NCBI GenBank assembly: GCA_037439785.1
Contig: JBBIVJ010000025.1
Span: 1-64,000, forward strand
Length of the DNA: 64,000 nucleotides
DNA from: DSVZ01 sp037439785
Lineage (GTDB): Bacteria > Verrucomicrobiota > Verrucomicrobiia > Limisphaerales > J093
Reading direction: 5' to 3'
Shown here one piece after another: positions 14,560-24,100 of this stretch (the stretch's first letter is position 1; every line of letters begins with the position of its first letter). A model generated the notes under the pieces. That model searched no databases. It was not told where the DNA came from and saw only the letters and a program-made list of their open reading frames with translations. Made by a program: the position numbers and the translations under genes.

Positions 14560-15177
14560 TCAGGCGCCGTCCAGGAGTCCGGTGGCGGCCAGCGCTGCGC
14601 GAGAGGCGGCGGGGTCCTGGTGCACCACCGCCTGCCAGCCCAGGGCGCGGGCGGTGGCGACGTTTTCGGGGCGGTCGTCGAAATAAAACAACTCGGGGCC
14701 GCGCCGGCCGCTGAGTGCCTCGGCCACGCGGTAGAGGGCGGGATCGGGCTTCATGGCGTGGTGTTCGTAGGAGAGCACGTAGCCGTTGAAGCCGGCAAAC
14801 CACGGGTAGCGGGCGCGGATGTGCTCGATGGCCAGCTCGTTGGTGTTCGAAAGCACGTAGGTGGGCATGCCCCGGGAGCGCAGTTCGGCGTGCAGGCGGA
14901 TCATCGGCTCGATCGGGGTGAAGATGTCGCCAAAGCCGGTGCGGAACTCCGCCTCGGTGCCCTGGTAGCCGGTGGCGGCGGTGAGGCGGGCGACGAACTC
15001 GCGGGTGCTGAGCCGGCCGGTTTCGTAATCCACCAGCAGGGAGTCTTCCAGCAGCCGCCGGTACAGTTCCGCAGCGTCCACCCGGCAGCGGGGCAGGAAG
15101 CGGCGGAGGGCGATCTGGTAATCGAAATCGAGCAGGACCTTGCCGAGGTCGAAGATGACGGCCCGGGGACGTGTCAT
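14560..15177 (-). CDS. HAD-superfamily hydrolase (HAD-IA, phosphatase-like)
   Basis: A 205-aa cytoplasmic HAD hydrolase. Motif I is altered, VIFDLGKVLLDFD: the nucleophile Asp is present, but the usual second Asp (DxD) is replaced by DLG, as in the YihX-type subgroup (FDLGNVL). Motif II is TYVLSNTN, motif III a Lys in HHAMKPDPALY and motif IV FYFDDRPENV. Length and helical cap fit HAD-IA small-molecule phosphatases such as alpha-glucose-1-phosphatase-like proteins. It starts at ATG 15177, 38 bases after recR, as the last gene of the dnaX-ybaB-recR operon. Substrate unknown. Confidence 0.86.
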   Translation of the reverse strand: MTRPRAVIFDLGKVLLDFDYQIALRRFLPRCRVDAAELYRRLLEDSLLVDYETGRLSTREFVARLTAATGYQGTEAEFRTGFGDIFTPIEPMIRLHAELRSRGMPTYVLSNTNELAIEHIRARYPWFAGFNGYVLSYEHHAMKPDPALYRVAEALSGRRGPELFYFDDRPENVATARALGWQAVVHQDPAASRAALAATGLLDGA

Positions 15178-15215
15178 GGGAAAGACGGGCGGGGCGAAAG
15201 GCCGGCGGGGCCGGC

Positions 15216-15815
15216 TCAGGTCAGGGGTTGGCGGCCGGCCAGGGCGTGGCTGAGGGTCAGTTCGTCTGCGTACTCGAGGCCGCTGCCCACCGGCAGGCCG
15301 TGGGCGAGGCGGGTGACGCGGACCCCGCGCGGGGCCAGGAGCCGGGCCAGGTAGTGGCAGGTGGCGTCGCCTTCGACGTCGGTGGGCAGGGCCAGGATGA
15401 CTTCCCGCACACCCTCGGGCGCCAGGCGGTCTTCGAGTTCGCGCACCCGCAGGTCCTCGGGCTCGACGCCGTTGAGGGGGGAAATTTTGCCGCCCAGCAC
15501 GTGGTAACGGCCCCGGAAGCCCCCGGCCTTTTCCAGCAGGAGGATGTCCACCGGCCGTTCGACCACGCAGAGAGTGGCGGGGTCGCGGCGGGCATCCGCA
15601 CAGAGGGCGCAGGGCTGGGATTCGGTCAGCGCGCCGCAACGCTGGCAGGTCTGCACCCGTTCGCGGGTCTCGAGCAGCGCCCGGGCGAGGCGGCGGCTCA
15701 GCTCGGGCGGGGCCTGGACCAGGAACAGGGCCAGACGCTCGGCGGAGCGGGGGCCGATGCCGGGCAGTTCCCCCAGCGTGGTCAGGAGGGTTTGAAGGGC
15801 GGGCGGCAGGGTCAC
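15216..15815 (-). CDS. recR: recombination mediator RecR
   Basis: A 199-aa RecR, the usual length. An N-terminal helix-hairpin-helix (LPGIGPRSAERLALFL, residues 17-32) binds DNA, a four-Cys zinc finger follows (CQRCGALTESQPCALC), then a Toprim domain with LCVVERPVDILLLE and the Walker-B-like LALPTDVEGDATCHYLA, and a C-terminal GLPVGSGLEYADELTLSHAL. RecR works with RecO/RecF to load RecA on SSB-coated gaps. It lies 43 bases downstream of the ybaB-like gene, in the common dnaX-ybaB-recR order. Confidence 0.97.
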   Translation of the reverse strand: MTLPPALQTLLTTLGELPGIGPRSAERLALFLVQAPPELSRRLARALLETRERVQTCQRCGALTESQPCALCADARRDPATLCVVERPVDILLLEKAGGFRGRYHVLGGKISPLNGVEPEDLRVRELEDRLAPEGVREVILALPTDVEGDATCHYLARLLAPRGVRVTRLAHGLPVGSGLEYADELTLSHALAGRQPLT

Positions 15816-15858
15816 GGGCAGGGGCGGGCGGCGGACACCGCGACGCAGCGGGGCAAAC

Positions 15859-16170
15859 TCACAGCAGGCCCGGCAGGCCGGCGCCGCCGGTGACCTTGCT
15901 CATCTCGGCGGCGGCGGTTTCGCGGGCCCGTTGCAGGGCCTGGTTGACGGCCACCAGCACCAGGTCTTCGAGCAGGGCGGGGTCGGAAGGGGTGATGGCC
16001 TGGGGGTCAATGCGGAGCGCGGCCAGGGTGCCGTCACACCGCGCAGTGGCCCGCACCACCCCGCCGCCGCTGGTGGCCTCGACCGTCCGCTGCGCCAGTT
16101 CCGCCTGCACGGCCTGCATCTGCTGCTGCATCCGCGCGGCCTGTTTCATCAGTTTGCCCAGGCTCGACAT
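15859..16170 (-). CDS. ybaB: YbaB/EbfC nucleoid-associated protein
   Basis: A 103-aa member of the YbaB/EbfC family of small dimeric DNA-binding proteins. The helical N-terminus LGKLMKQAARMQQQMQAVQ is followed by a beta-rich middle (TSGGGVVRATARCDG) and a C-terminal helix with DLVLVAVNQALQRA and EMSKVTGG, all typical. Position between dnaX (9 bases upstream) and recR is the classic arrangement. Confidence 0.95.
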   Translation of the reverse strand: MSSLGKLMKQAARMQQQMQAVQAELAQRTVEATSGGGVVRATARCDGTLAALRIDPQAITPSDPALLEDLVLVAVNQALQRARETAAAEMSKVTGGAGLPGLL

Positions 16171-16179
16171 GCGAGCAGT

Positions 16180-17997
16180 CTAGGAGGTGGCGGGGGGCGG
16201 GGCAACCACGCGGGCGATGCGGCCCTTGAAGATTTCCACGGCCTGCCGGATCAGCGGGTCGTCCTTGAACGTCGCCGGGTCCAGCTCGACGGGTTTCGCC
16301 GGCGCCGGGGCCGGTGCCGCGGGGGAATCGGCTTCCGCGGCCTCCGCACCCGGGCCGGGCGCCGGGGCGGGAGGCGGGGCCGGGGGAGTGGAGGAAGGGG
16401 GAGGGGTCCTGACCGGAGGCTCGGCCTGTACGAAATTCACCCGCGGGACGCGTGCACCGCGGGCGCGCAGCAGCGACTCGAGTTGGTCGCGGTTGCGGGG
16501 GCTGTTGAGCAGGGGCAGCAAGTGGGCCTCGCCAGGGGGCAGGCCGAGGGTGAGCCGTTCGCCCTGGAAAGAGACCGGAAAGGCGCGCTGGAGGTGGGCG
16601 TGCAACAACACGCTGGCGGCCCGGACGGCCTCGAGGAAGCCGCTCCACCAGCCTGCCAGATCGGTCGCGGGGTCGGCAGAAGGGGCGGGCGCCGCGGCTT
16701 CCGCCTCCGGGGCGCGGGGCGCGTCCGCGGGGGGGGGCGTTTCGTGCAGGGCGGAGTCCGCCGCGGGGTCAGGCAGGTCGGCGCGGGTCGGCGGCGGAGG
16801 CGGAGAAGCCGACGTGGCCGCAGGCGGGGCGGGGGTGGTTGCCGGGGCCTCGGCAGTGCTGTGGCGCAGGGCCTGGAGCCGGTCCAGGACGGTGTCCAGG
16901 CGGACAGCCTGGCGGGTCTGGATGGCTTTCCAGAGGGCGACTTCGAGGGCGATTTTTTTGGAGAGTACCTCGCGCAAACGGCCCTCGGCCTCGGTGAGGA
17001 CTTCCATCATGCGAGCGACGGCGTCAGGGGTGGTGCGGGTGGCCTGGGTCTGGAGGGCGGCCAGGTCGGCCTCGCTGACCTCGATCAGGTCGCCGTCGCC
17101 GCGGGTGACCAGGTACACGAGCAGGTTGCGGCAGTGCTGGAGGAGGTCGGCCAGGAGGCGGCCGAGGTCCTTGCCGGCGCGGGTCAGGTCATCGAGGCGC
17201 CGGAACGCCTCGGCCGCCCGGCCGTCCACCAGCGCGTCGGCCAGGGCCAGCACCTGGTCCCGTGAAGCCAGGCCGAACATGCCCAGGACGTCGGCCTCGA
17301 CGATTTCGTGACCGCAAAAGCTGATGAGCTGGTCCAGGGCGGACTCGGCGTCGCGCATGCCGCCGTCGGCGCCGCGGGCGATGGCCTGGAGGGCGGCCGG
17401 TTCGACGCGGATGCCTTCGCGGGCGGCGATGTCGGCAAGGTGCCGGACGATGAGGTGGGAGGGGATGCGGCGGAGATCGAAGCGCTGACAGCGGGAGAGG
17501 ATGGTGGGCAGGACCTTCTCGGGGTCGGTGGTGGCGAACATGAACTTCACGTGCGCCGGGGGTTCCTCGAGGGTTTTGAGCAGCGCGTTGAAGGCGGCCG
17601 CGCTGAGCATGTGCACCTCGTCAATGATGTAGATTTTGAAGCGGGCGGCCGCGGGGGCGAACTGGCAGGTCTCGCGCAGCTCGCGCACCTGTTCGACGCC
17701 GTTGTTGCTGGCGCCGTCAATCTCGAGCACGTCCAACGAGCGGCCCTCGGCGATCTCGCGGCAGCGGGGGTCATCCCCGGCAAAGTCCACCTTCGGGCCG
17801 TCCGTGCAGTTGAGGCATTTGGCGAAGATGCGGGCGATGGTGGTCTTGCCGGTGCCGCGGGGTCCGCAAAACAGGTAGGCATGGGCGATGCGGCCGGAGC
17901 GGATGGCATTGGCCAGGGTGGTGGTCACGTGCTCCTGACCGACCACTTCTTCGAAGCGTTGCGGCCGGTATTTGCGGGCGAGAACCTGGTAACTCAT
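16180..17997 (-). CDS. dnaX: DNA polymerase III subunit gamma/tau
   Basis: A 605-aa clamp-loader ATPase. It begins MSYQVLARKYRPQRFEEVVG, the standard DnaX start, which fixes ATG 17997 although the frame extends upstream. Walker A is GPRGTGKTTIARIFAK, the zinc site spans CLNC to CREI, Walker B/DExx is IIDEVHMLS and sensor 1 is the TTDPEKVLPTILSRC region. AAA+ domains cover about residues 1-370; a Pro/Ala/Glu-rich linker and a tau-like C-terminal domain follow. A run of seven A residues (codons 347-349, bases 16953-16959) lies where gamma would end, but it is not in canonical slippery phase. First gene of the dnaX-ybaB-recR-HAD operon. Confidence 0.96.
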   Translation of the reverse strand: MSYQVLARKYRPQRFEEVVGQEHVTTTLANAIRSGRIAHAYLFCGPRGTGKTTIARIFAKCLNCTDGPKVDFAGDDPRCREIAEGRSLDVLEIDGASNNGVEQVRELRETCQFAPAAARFKIYIIDEVHMLSAAAFNALLKTLEEPPAHVKFMFATTDPEKVLPTILSRCQRFDLRRIPSHLIVRHLADIAAREGIRVEPAALQAIARGADGGMRDAESALDQLISFCGHEIVEADVLGMFGLASRDQVLALADALVDGRAAEAFRRLDDLTRAGKDLGRLLADLLQHCRNLLVYLVTRGDGDLIEVSEADLAALQTQATRTTPDAVARMMEVLTEAEGRLREVLSKKIALEVALWKAIQTRQAVRLDTVLDRLQALRHSTAEAPATTPAPPAATSASPPPPPTRADLPDPAADSALHETPPPADAPRAPEAEAAAPAPSADPATDLAGWWSGFLEAVRAASVLLHAHLQRAFPVSFQGERLTLGLPPGEAHLLPLLNSPRNRDQLESLLRARGARVPRVNFVQAEPPVRTPPPSSTPPAPPPAPAPGPGAEAAEADSPAAPAPAPAKPVELDPATFKDDPLIRQAVEIFKGRIARVVAPPPATS

Positions 17998-18088
17998 GGG
18001 CAACGGCGCGCCGGTGCGGACCCGGCGGAGTGGCGCCAAGGGTGCGAACCGCACCGCGGCGAGGCAATCGCAAATCCTCCCGACGGGG

Positions 18089-18115
18089 GATCAGACGGAT
18101 CAGACGGATCGGGGG
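18089..18115. repeat. 9-bp tandem array (GATCAGACG units)
   Basis: Two exact GATCAGACG units and a third diverged one (GATCGGGGG) lie between dnaX and the lamin-tail gene. A related array of GGATCGGGY units is at 28786-28839. Confidence 0.8.
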
Positions 18116-18116
18116 C

Positions 18117-21100
18117 TCACGGCGCCACCAGCCGGTAGAACCGCGCCGGCTCGCTGGCGGTCAACTGCACCCAGAACTCGAGCGGGCCGGTGCTGCCGGG
18201 CAGCACATTGGTGAGCACTTCCCAGGTGCCCTCCCCCAGCACCGGCCGGCTCTCCAGGCGGTAGGCGCGGCCGGCGGCGGCGTTGAAGGTCAGGTACAGG
18301 CGGTTGCCCGTCACCCGCAATCCCAGGATGCGCACGCTGAACGCCCGCGGGTCGGTGCCGCCCTGGAACTCGCCGCGGTTGCCCAGGCCATCGCCGTCCG
18401 GGTCGCCGTCCGCCCCGTCCACGCCCGCGGCCGAGTCCGGGTTCAGGCCGTGGGCCAGTTCCCAATCATCGGGCAGGCCGTCGCCGTCGCTGTCGGCATC
18501 CGGCGGGGGCGTGGGGCGGCCGGGGTTGGGCCGGGCGGCGCGCCAGTGGCGGGGTTCGTTGCCGTAGGCGGCGGGGTCGAGCCGGTGCAGGGACAAGCCG
18601 GTGCCGGCGGCGCCCGCGGGCCAGGGGGCGGCGGGGCGGTAGTTCACCGCCTCGACCAGCAACTGCGGCACAAAGCCCGCGTCCGGGTGGGGCGGCTGTT
18701 GCGGCGTGTCCGGCCGGTACAGGCTCAGCCGCTCGCCTTCGTTGGCCAACCGGCCGCCGAAGGGACCAAGGACCGGCGTCGCCTCCGGCAGCTTGTAGCG
18801 GGTGCGGAAGGCGGCCAGGGCGTCGGGGTTGCTCTGAGGGTTGAAGCTCACCAGGACCAGGTAGCCGCCGGCGGGCAGGCTGGCCCCGGCCGGGAAACTG
18901 AACTGGATGCCGTCCGCCACCCGCCAGGTGTTGGTGGGGTAATTCACGTCGTAGAGCGCCACGGGAGCGGGGCCGGGGTTGTGCAGCTCGATGAACTCCT
19001 CCCCCGGCACCTCGACCGGGATACCGCCCGCCGTGGTCACCGGCTGGAACAGGATTTCGGAAATCACCACCGGCCCGACCCGCGGTCCGGCGTTGGGCCG
19101 GCCGGTGCCCTGGCGGAACTGTTCGAGACTGGTGGGCCGGTCCATGCCGAAGGTCCGTTCGCGCAGCGGGACGAAATCCACGCCCGCGCTGGTGGGCACC
19201 CGGCCCCAGGACTCGCCGTTTTGTGTCGCGCCAAGCCGCGCCACCGCCCGCCAGCCGGTGAACGCGCCGGCGGCGTCGGTGGCCGAGAGGTACACCTCGT
19301 CGCCGTGGGCGGAGTTGAGGGTGAAGGCCCGGTCGCCCAGGGCCGGGTCGTTGAACTGCACCTCGTAAAAGACCCGGTAACCGCCGGCGGGCAGGATCGT
19401 GCCGGCGGGCAGGCGGTACTTGCGCCAGTGTTCGAGGCTGTTGCTGAGTTGCCAGCCGCTCAGGTCCACCGGCAACGGGCCGGGGTTGTACACTTCGATG
19501 GCGTCCTCCCATGGCGGGTCGGTGTGGCTGAGCACCTCGTTGATGACCACCGAGTCGAGCGGCAGGTAGTTGGCCGCGCCGGGCGAGGGAGTCTCCGGGA
19601 AGCGGACCAGGTTGGTGCCGCCGTCCGGGAACCGGCCTTCGCTGACCTCGGGCTCCTGCACCAGCAGGTCCACCGAGTCCACCAGCGCGCTCAGCGGGCT
19701 GTAGAGGCGGAGGGTCTCCCCCAGACCGTCCAGGCGGAAGCCCACGTGGTCGGGGCCCTGGTGGGTGTCGCCATCCGCCACCCAGACCGCATAGCCCTGC
19801 GGGGCGAGGAAGGTCAGGGGACGGAGGACGTGGTTGGTCTGGCCGGCCTGCGAGGGGTCGTCGCTGAGGCGGAAGCGGCCGAGGTCCACGGGCAGGGGTT
19901 GCGGATTGTACAGCTCGAGCCAGTCCGCGCCGGCGGTTTGCGCCAGCCACTCGTTGAGCCGCACGGCGGTGGGATCGCCGAGGGTGGCGGGGGCGGCGTT
20001 GACTGCGCCGGGGGTGGGCGTGGCCAGCAACTGCCAGGTGCCGTCGCGCCGGCCGATGCTGAGGTCTTCCAGCGCGAAGCCGAACTCGACCGCGTCCAGC
20101 AACCGACCTTGCGGATCGAACAGGTCCACCTCGCCGCCCGCGTTGGGGAGGCTGCGTCCGGTGTTGAGCGGGGGGGTGGCGGAGGTCGAGGCCGGCCGCG
20201 CGCCGTCACAATCCACCACCAGGAAGCCGCCGGCAGGGAGGCGGACGCCGGCGGGGAAGGTCCATTGGCCGGACCGGGCAGTGCCCACACTCAGGCTGTA
20301 GCCGGCCAGGTCCACGGCGTTGCTGCCCAGGTTGACCAGTTCGATCCAGTCCGCCGCCACCGTGGCGCCGGGGCGGCGATAATTCCCGGCCCGGGCCAGC
20401 ACTTCGTGGAGCTGGAGGGTCGAACTGGTGACCACGTAGTTGGGCGCGCCGGGGCTGGCGGAGCCGGGGAACGGCGTCAGCGGCCCGGTGCCGTCGGGCA
20501 ACAGGCCGGAGGAGACGGCTTCGAGGGCGTTTTTGTAGGTCAGCCGCTGCCGTTCGTTGCCCAGCGGGTCGTAGAGGACCAGTATGTCGCCGGCGGCGGG
20601 GAGGCGGAAATCGAGGTGGTCGGGGCCGGGGTTGCCATCGGCCCGGAGCACGCCGAAGCCGGCGGGGGCGAGGTAGGAGAGGGCGGTGATTTGTTGAAGG
20701 GCGTTGCTGGTGCCGATCCAGAGACCCTGCAGGGGGGCGGGCAGGGCCGGGTCCCGGTTGAAGAACTCGATCCAGTCATCCTCGCCGGCCGGGGCGTTGG
20801 CGAGGAATTCGTTGATCACCACCTGGGCGGCCGCGGCCAGGGCCGCCGGCTCGTTCGGGGCCAGCGGGGTCGGTTCGGTGAGCTGCCAGGTGGCCGCGGC
20901 TCCCACGCGGCCGACGCTGTAGCCGGGGGGCTGGAGGCCGTAGGTGACGGCGACCACGCGACGGCCCTGGGGATCGGTCAGGCGGAGGGTTTCGCCGGTG
21001 CGTTTGAGGGCGAAGGGGGCGCGCAGACCGGGCGGGGAACCGCCGGGGTCGCACCACAGGCGCAGATAACTGCCGCCGGCCACGGTGGTGTTGGCGGGGA

Positions 21101-24100
21101 AGGTGAACACGTTGGTGCCGTCGCCGAACAGCCGCCAGCCGGCCAGGTTCACCGCCGCGGCGCCGGGGTTGAACAGTTCGATCCAGTCGGGGTTTTGGTT
21201 GTCGGTGCCCACGGCGAAGAGCTCGTTGAGGCGGACGGCGGGCGGGGCGGGTGTCGAGTTGGGGAGGCCGGGGGTGCCACCGGGGAGGGCGCTGGCGTGC
21301 CAGTTGGCCGGGTCATCCGGGTCGCCGGCGGGGTCGGTGATTTCCAGCGAGGGGCCGTCGCCGTCGGGTTCGGGCGGCCAGGCGCCGGCGTCGTCGTACT
21401 CGACGGAGGTGACCACGCGGCCGGTGCGGTCCAGCAGGGCGAGGCGTTCGCCGCCGTTGGCCAGGGCACCCCGGAACCAGCCGGCCACGGTCACGCCGGG
21501 GTAGCGGGTGGCGAAGGCTTTGGTGTTGGCAGCGTTGGCCAGGACCAGACGCGCGCCGGCGGGCAGGGCGGGGAAGGGTTCGGGGAAGCGGAAGTCCACC
21601 CCTTCGAGGGTGAAGCCGCTCAGGTCCACGGGCGTGCCGCCGAGGTTGGCCAGTTCGAGGAACTCGTAGGCGTCGCCGCCGGGCGGGTTGTACATGATTT
21701 CGGTGAAGCGGACCGGCAGGCCGAGGGCCTCGACCTGGTAGGCCGCCTCGGCCAGGGCGCTCCATTCGCTGCCGTCCAGTGAGCGGGCCTTGAGGACAAG
21801 GTCACCGGTGAGGATCAGCGGCCGGGCGGGGTCGCAGGCCCGGGCGTCCGGGGCGACGGCGCCGGAGAACATGACGCGGGGGTCGGTGCCATTGGTGGTG
21901 TACCAGATGGTGCCGCGAAGGTTGGTGAGGGTGAGCGCGTAGCCGGCGGGGGCGCGGCCGGCGGGCAAACTGAAGGCGGGGGCGTTGCTCGAGGCCAGCA
22001 GGCCGGCGCGGTACAGATGGTCGAGCACGTGGCGGCGGCGCTGGGGAATCCAGGTGGAGCCGATGCGGTCGTTGAAGCCGCTGATCGAGCCGTTGAGGCG
22101 GGCCCTGACGGTGTTGTAACGGGCGCGGATGCGGGCGTCGGTGAGGGCGCCGTCGTTGAAGAAGTGTTTGTGGACGCGGTCGGCGAAGAGCAGCTTGAAC
22201 TCGGGGAGGACCTTCAGGGCGTTGAAGAGCCGGGCAATGTCCGCGGTGCCCCAGGGGGGCGAGGTGGTGGAGAGCTGGTTGGCAATGGTGTTCCAGGTGG
22301 GCGAGTGGCCCTGCAGGCCGAAGGCCCATTCGGCGTCCCAGGGGTAGAAGCGGAAGGGCGCTCCGGGCACGCGCTCGCGGGCCACGCGCCAGTTGTTGTG
22401 GGGCCAGTCGTCGTTGTCCGCATAGATCAGCGGGCAGAGGTAGTCCACGAAGTTGGTCAGGTCCAGGCGGCGGGCCAGTTCGAGGTAGTTGGCGGCGTTG
22501 GTGAGGTTCACCGAGGTGGCGAAGCTGCGCAGGCTGTTCCAGGCGGTGGCGTCGCCCTCGCGGACCTCGCCGCCCTGGGCGATGAGGTCCCAGCGCTCGC
22601 CGCCGCCGTGGTAGGCGCGCAGGAAGTCCACATCCACGCGCTCGCAGGGGTTGTAGTAGCCCTTGTACACGCCGTTGAGAAACAGGTTCACGAACGTGCC
22701 CACCGCCGCGGGCTGCCCCACGTCCCGCGCCAGGCTGCGCACAAACTCGTCGGTCAGGAAGGGGTTGGTGTGATCGTTCATGCCCGCCCGCAGCACGATC
22801 GTGTCGAACGATTCCTGGGTGGTGTCCGGGAACAGGCGCACGTTGAGCCGGCCCTGGCCGTACTCGCCGCGGAAGTACAGGCGGAAGGAGTACTTGTTGA
22901 AGGGCAACTGGCCGGACTTGTAGTTGTAGTTGCCGCGCACGTAATCACCACCCTGCACGCGCAGGCCGCAGTCCACCTGGAACCCGCCGTTGTCGGCCGG
23001 GTCAATCCACTCGACCGAGACCGGCCGCTCCCAGGCCGGGCCGCGGTGGCGGGGGTTGGGCGGCTCCATGATGCCCCGGGAGCCGTAGAGGTGGTTCGAG
23101 GCGGTGACCAGGCTCAGCGCCGGCAGCCGCTGCCGCAGCGCCGGCTGGTTCATCAGGTAGGTGTGGGTGAGCACCCGCGAGGGGAGGGCGTTGGATTTGA
23201 AGGCCGCCGCGCGGACCATCCGGGTGGTGGTGATGGCGATCGGCCCGGCGTACGCGGCGCCGTTGGTCAGCGAGGGCGGGCTGCCGTCCAGCGTGTAGTG
23301 GATCACCGCCCCCGGCGTGGGGCAGTACAGCGAGAGGTTGAAGGGGCGGGTGAAGAAGCCGCGCCGGGCGCTGAAATGGACCTCGGCCACCGCGCCGGTG
23401 ATGGTGCTGGTGCCGTTGCGCGCGCCGGGGCTGGCGGGCAGGAAATACTTCCAGGCCCCGTCCCCGCGCTCGCGGCCGTAGGAGTAATCAGGCCCCTGGA
23501 CGGGGTACTCGACCTCGCTGACCGCCACGCGCGGCAGTTCCGGGCCGAACAGGCCCACGTAGCCGCCCTCGGGGATGAGCTTGAAGTTGGTGTGCAACCG
23601 CCCGCCCGGCCCGGCCGGCCGGCGGTCCTTGCCCGAGGCAAACACCACCAGATAGCCGCCCGGCGGCAGGTCCACAGCGGGAAACACCCACTGCCCGGGC
23701 TCGTCGCGGTCGCGGCTCAGCGACCAGCCCAGCAGGTTCACCGGCGTAGCCCCCGCGTTGTGAAGCTCGATCCAATCCTCCGGGTCCGCCTCCTCGTCCC
23801 GGTGGGCGGTGAAGTTCTCGGCCATGAACTCGGTCAGCCGCACCTCCGGCCGCGGCGCCGCGGGATTCACCGTGTACTCCCACCCCGCGCCGTTGAAGGG
23901 ATGCGGCACCAGCGAGTCGCTGGTGATGCCGTGGCCCGCCTGCCAGGTCACCTGCGCCGGCCCGGCCGGCGCGGCGCCGGCGGGGAACGTGAAGAGGTAC
24001 GGCCCGGCGCCGATGCCGGTCAGGTTCGTCGCCGCCACACCGTTGAGCCGCAGGTCCGCTGCGTCCACCCCCAGCACCGGTTTGTTGAAGCTCACCTCGA

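Noticed and set aside
16953..16959. Seven A residues in dnaX as a programmed frameshift site for making gamma.
   Set aside because: The run starts on a codon border (AAA AAA ATC after TCC), so the canonical X_XXY_YYZ phase is absent, and the -1 frame stays open for about 60 codons. Possible but not supported.
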